Assembly (NCBI GenBank): GCA_019245455.1
Contig: JAFARM010000192.1
Span: forward strand, 1-5,113
From: Sphingomonadaceae bacterium
GTDB taxonomy: Bacteria; Pseudomonadota; Alphaproteobacteria; Sphingomonadales; Sphingomonadaceae
DNA length: 5,113 nucleotides
Direction of reading: 5' to 3'
The translations under genes and the position numbers were made by a program. The first letter of the stretch is position 1; each line of letters opens with the position of its first letter. The notes under the pieces were generated by a model, which saw only the letters and a list, made by a program, of their open reading frames with translations, made no database searches and was not told the origin of the DNA. Positions 5,107-5,113 of the stretch are shown here, in pieces.

Positions 5107-5113
5107 ATGAGCG
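5107..5113 (+). CDS. Start of a further gene, cut off by the window edge
   Basis: An ATG at 5107 followed by AGC begins a frame that runs off the end after two complete codons. GAGGGA (5093-5098) lies 8 bases upstream, an ideal Shine-Dalgarno position. The gene lies on the same strand as the small secreted-protein gene, 84 bp after its stop and beyond the strong hairpin. Nothing can be said about its product. Confidence 0.5.

Overview
This GC-rich window (roughly 70% by eye) most likely comes from an alphaproteobacterial chromosome, probably of the Sphingomonadales. The strongest taxonomic marker is gcrA, a cell-cycle regulator essentially confined to Alphaproteobacteria. A class I polyhydroxyalkanoate (PHA) synthase fits the same setting. 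The order-level placement is inference from protein style and codon use. I saw no insertion sequence, CRISPR array, tRNA, rRNA or phage gene.

Layout, left to right. Positions 2-652 (+) hold the 3' end of a protein of uncertain family, perhaps DUF2125-like. It converges on an ABC-2 type transporter permease (1513-686, -). The permease is divergent from gcrA (1568-2068, +) across a gap of about 54 bp. A short convergent gap (about 2069-2242) is packed with GC-rich inverted repeats and holds no supportable gene. Next comes a minus-strand pair: phaC (4563-2821) followed 26 bp downstream by a cupin-domain gene (2794-2243), almost certainly one transcript. Divergent from phaC is a small secreted protein (4693-5022, +) with a signal peptide, two cysteines and a His/Lys/Ala-rich tail. 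A strong hairpin with a UNCG-type loop follows its stop codon. At the right edge a good Shine-Dalgarno and an ATG at 5107 mark the start of a further gene, cut off by the window.

How the genes work together. PhaC polymerises (R)-3-hydroxyacyl-CoA into storage polyester at the granule surface. Its catalytic Cys-Asp-His triad is all present, with a Gly-to-Ala variant in the nucleophile box. The co-transcribed cupin has no known role but is a candidate PHA-associated or metabolite-sensing partner. GcrA is a sigma70-binding activator that reads GANTC methylation, and it shares a promoter region with a membrane transport gene. The window is mostly ordinary core genome. The items most worth a second look are the phaC-cupin pair, the PhaC box variant, the structured convergent gap after gcrA, and the small His/Lys-rich exported protein.
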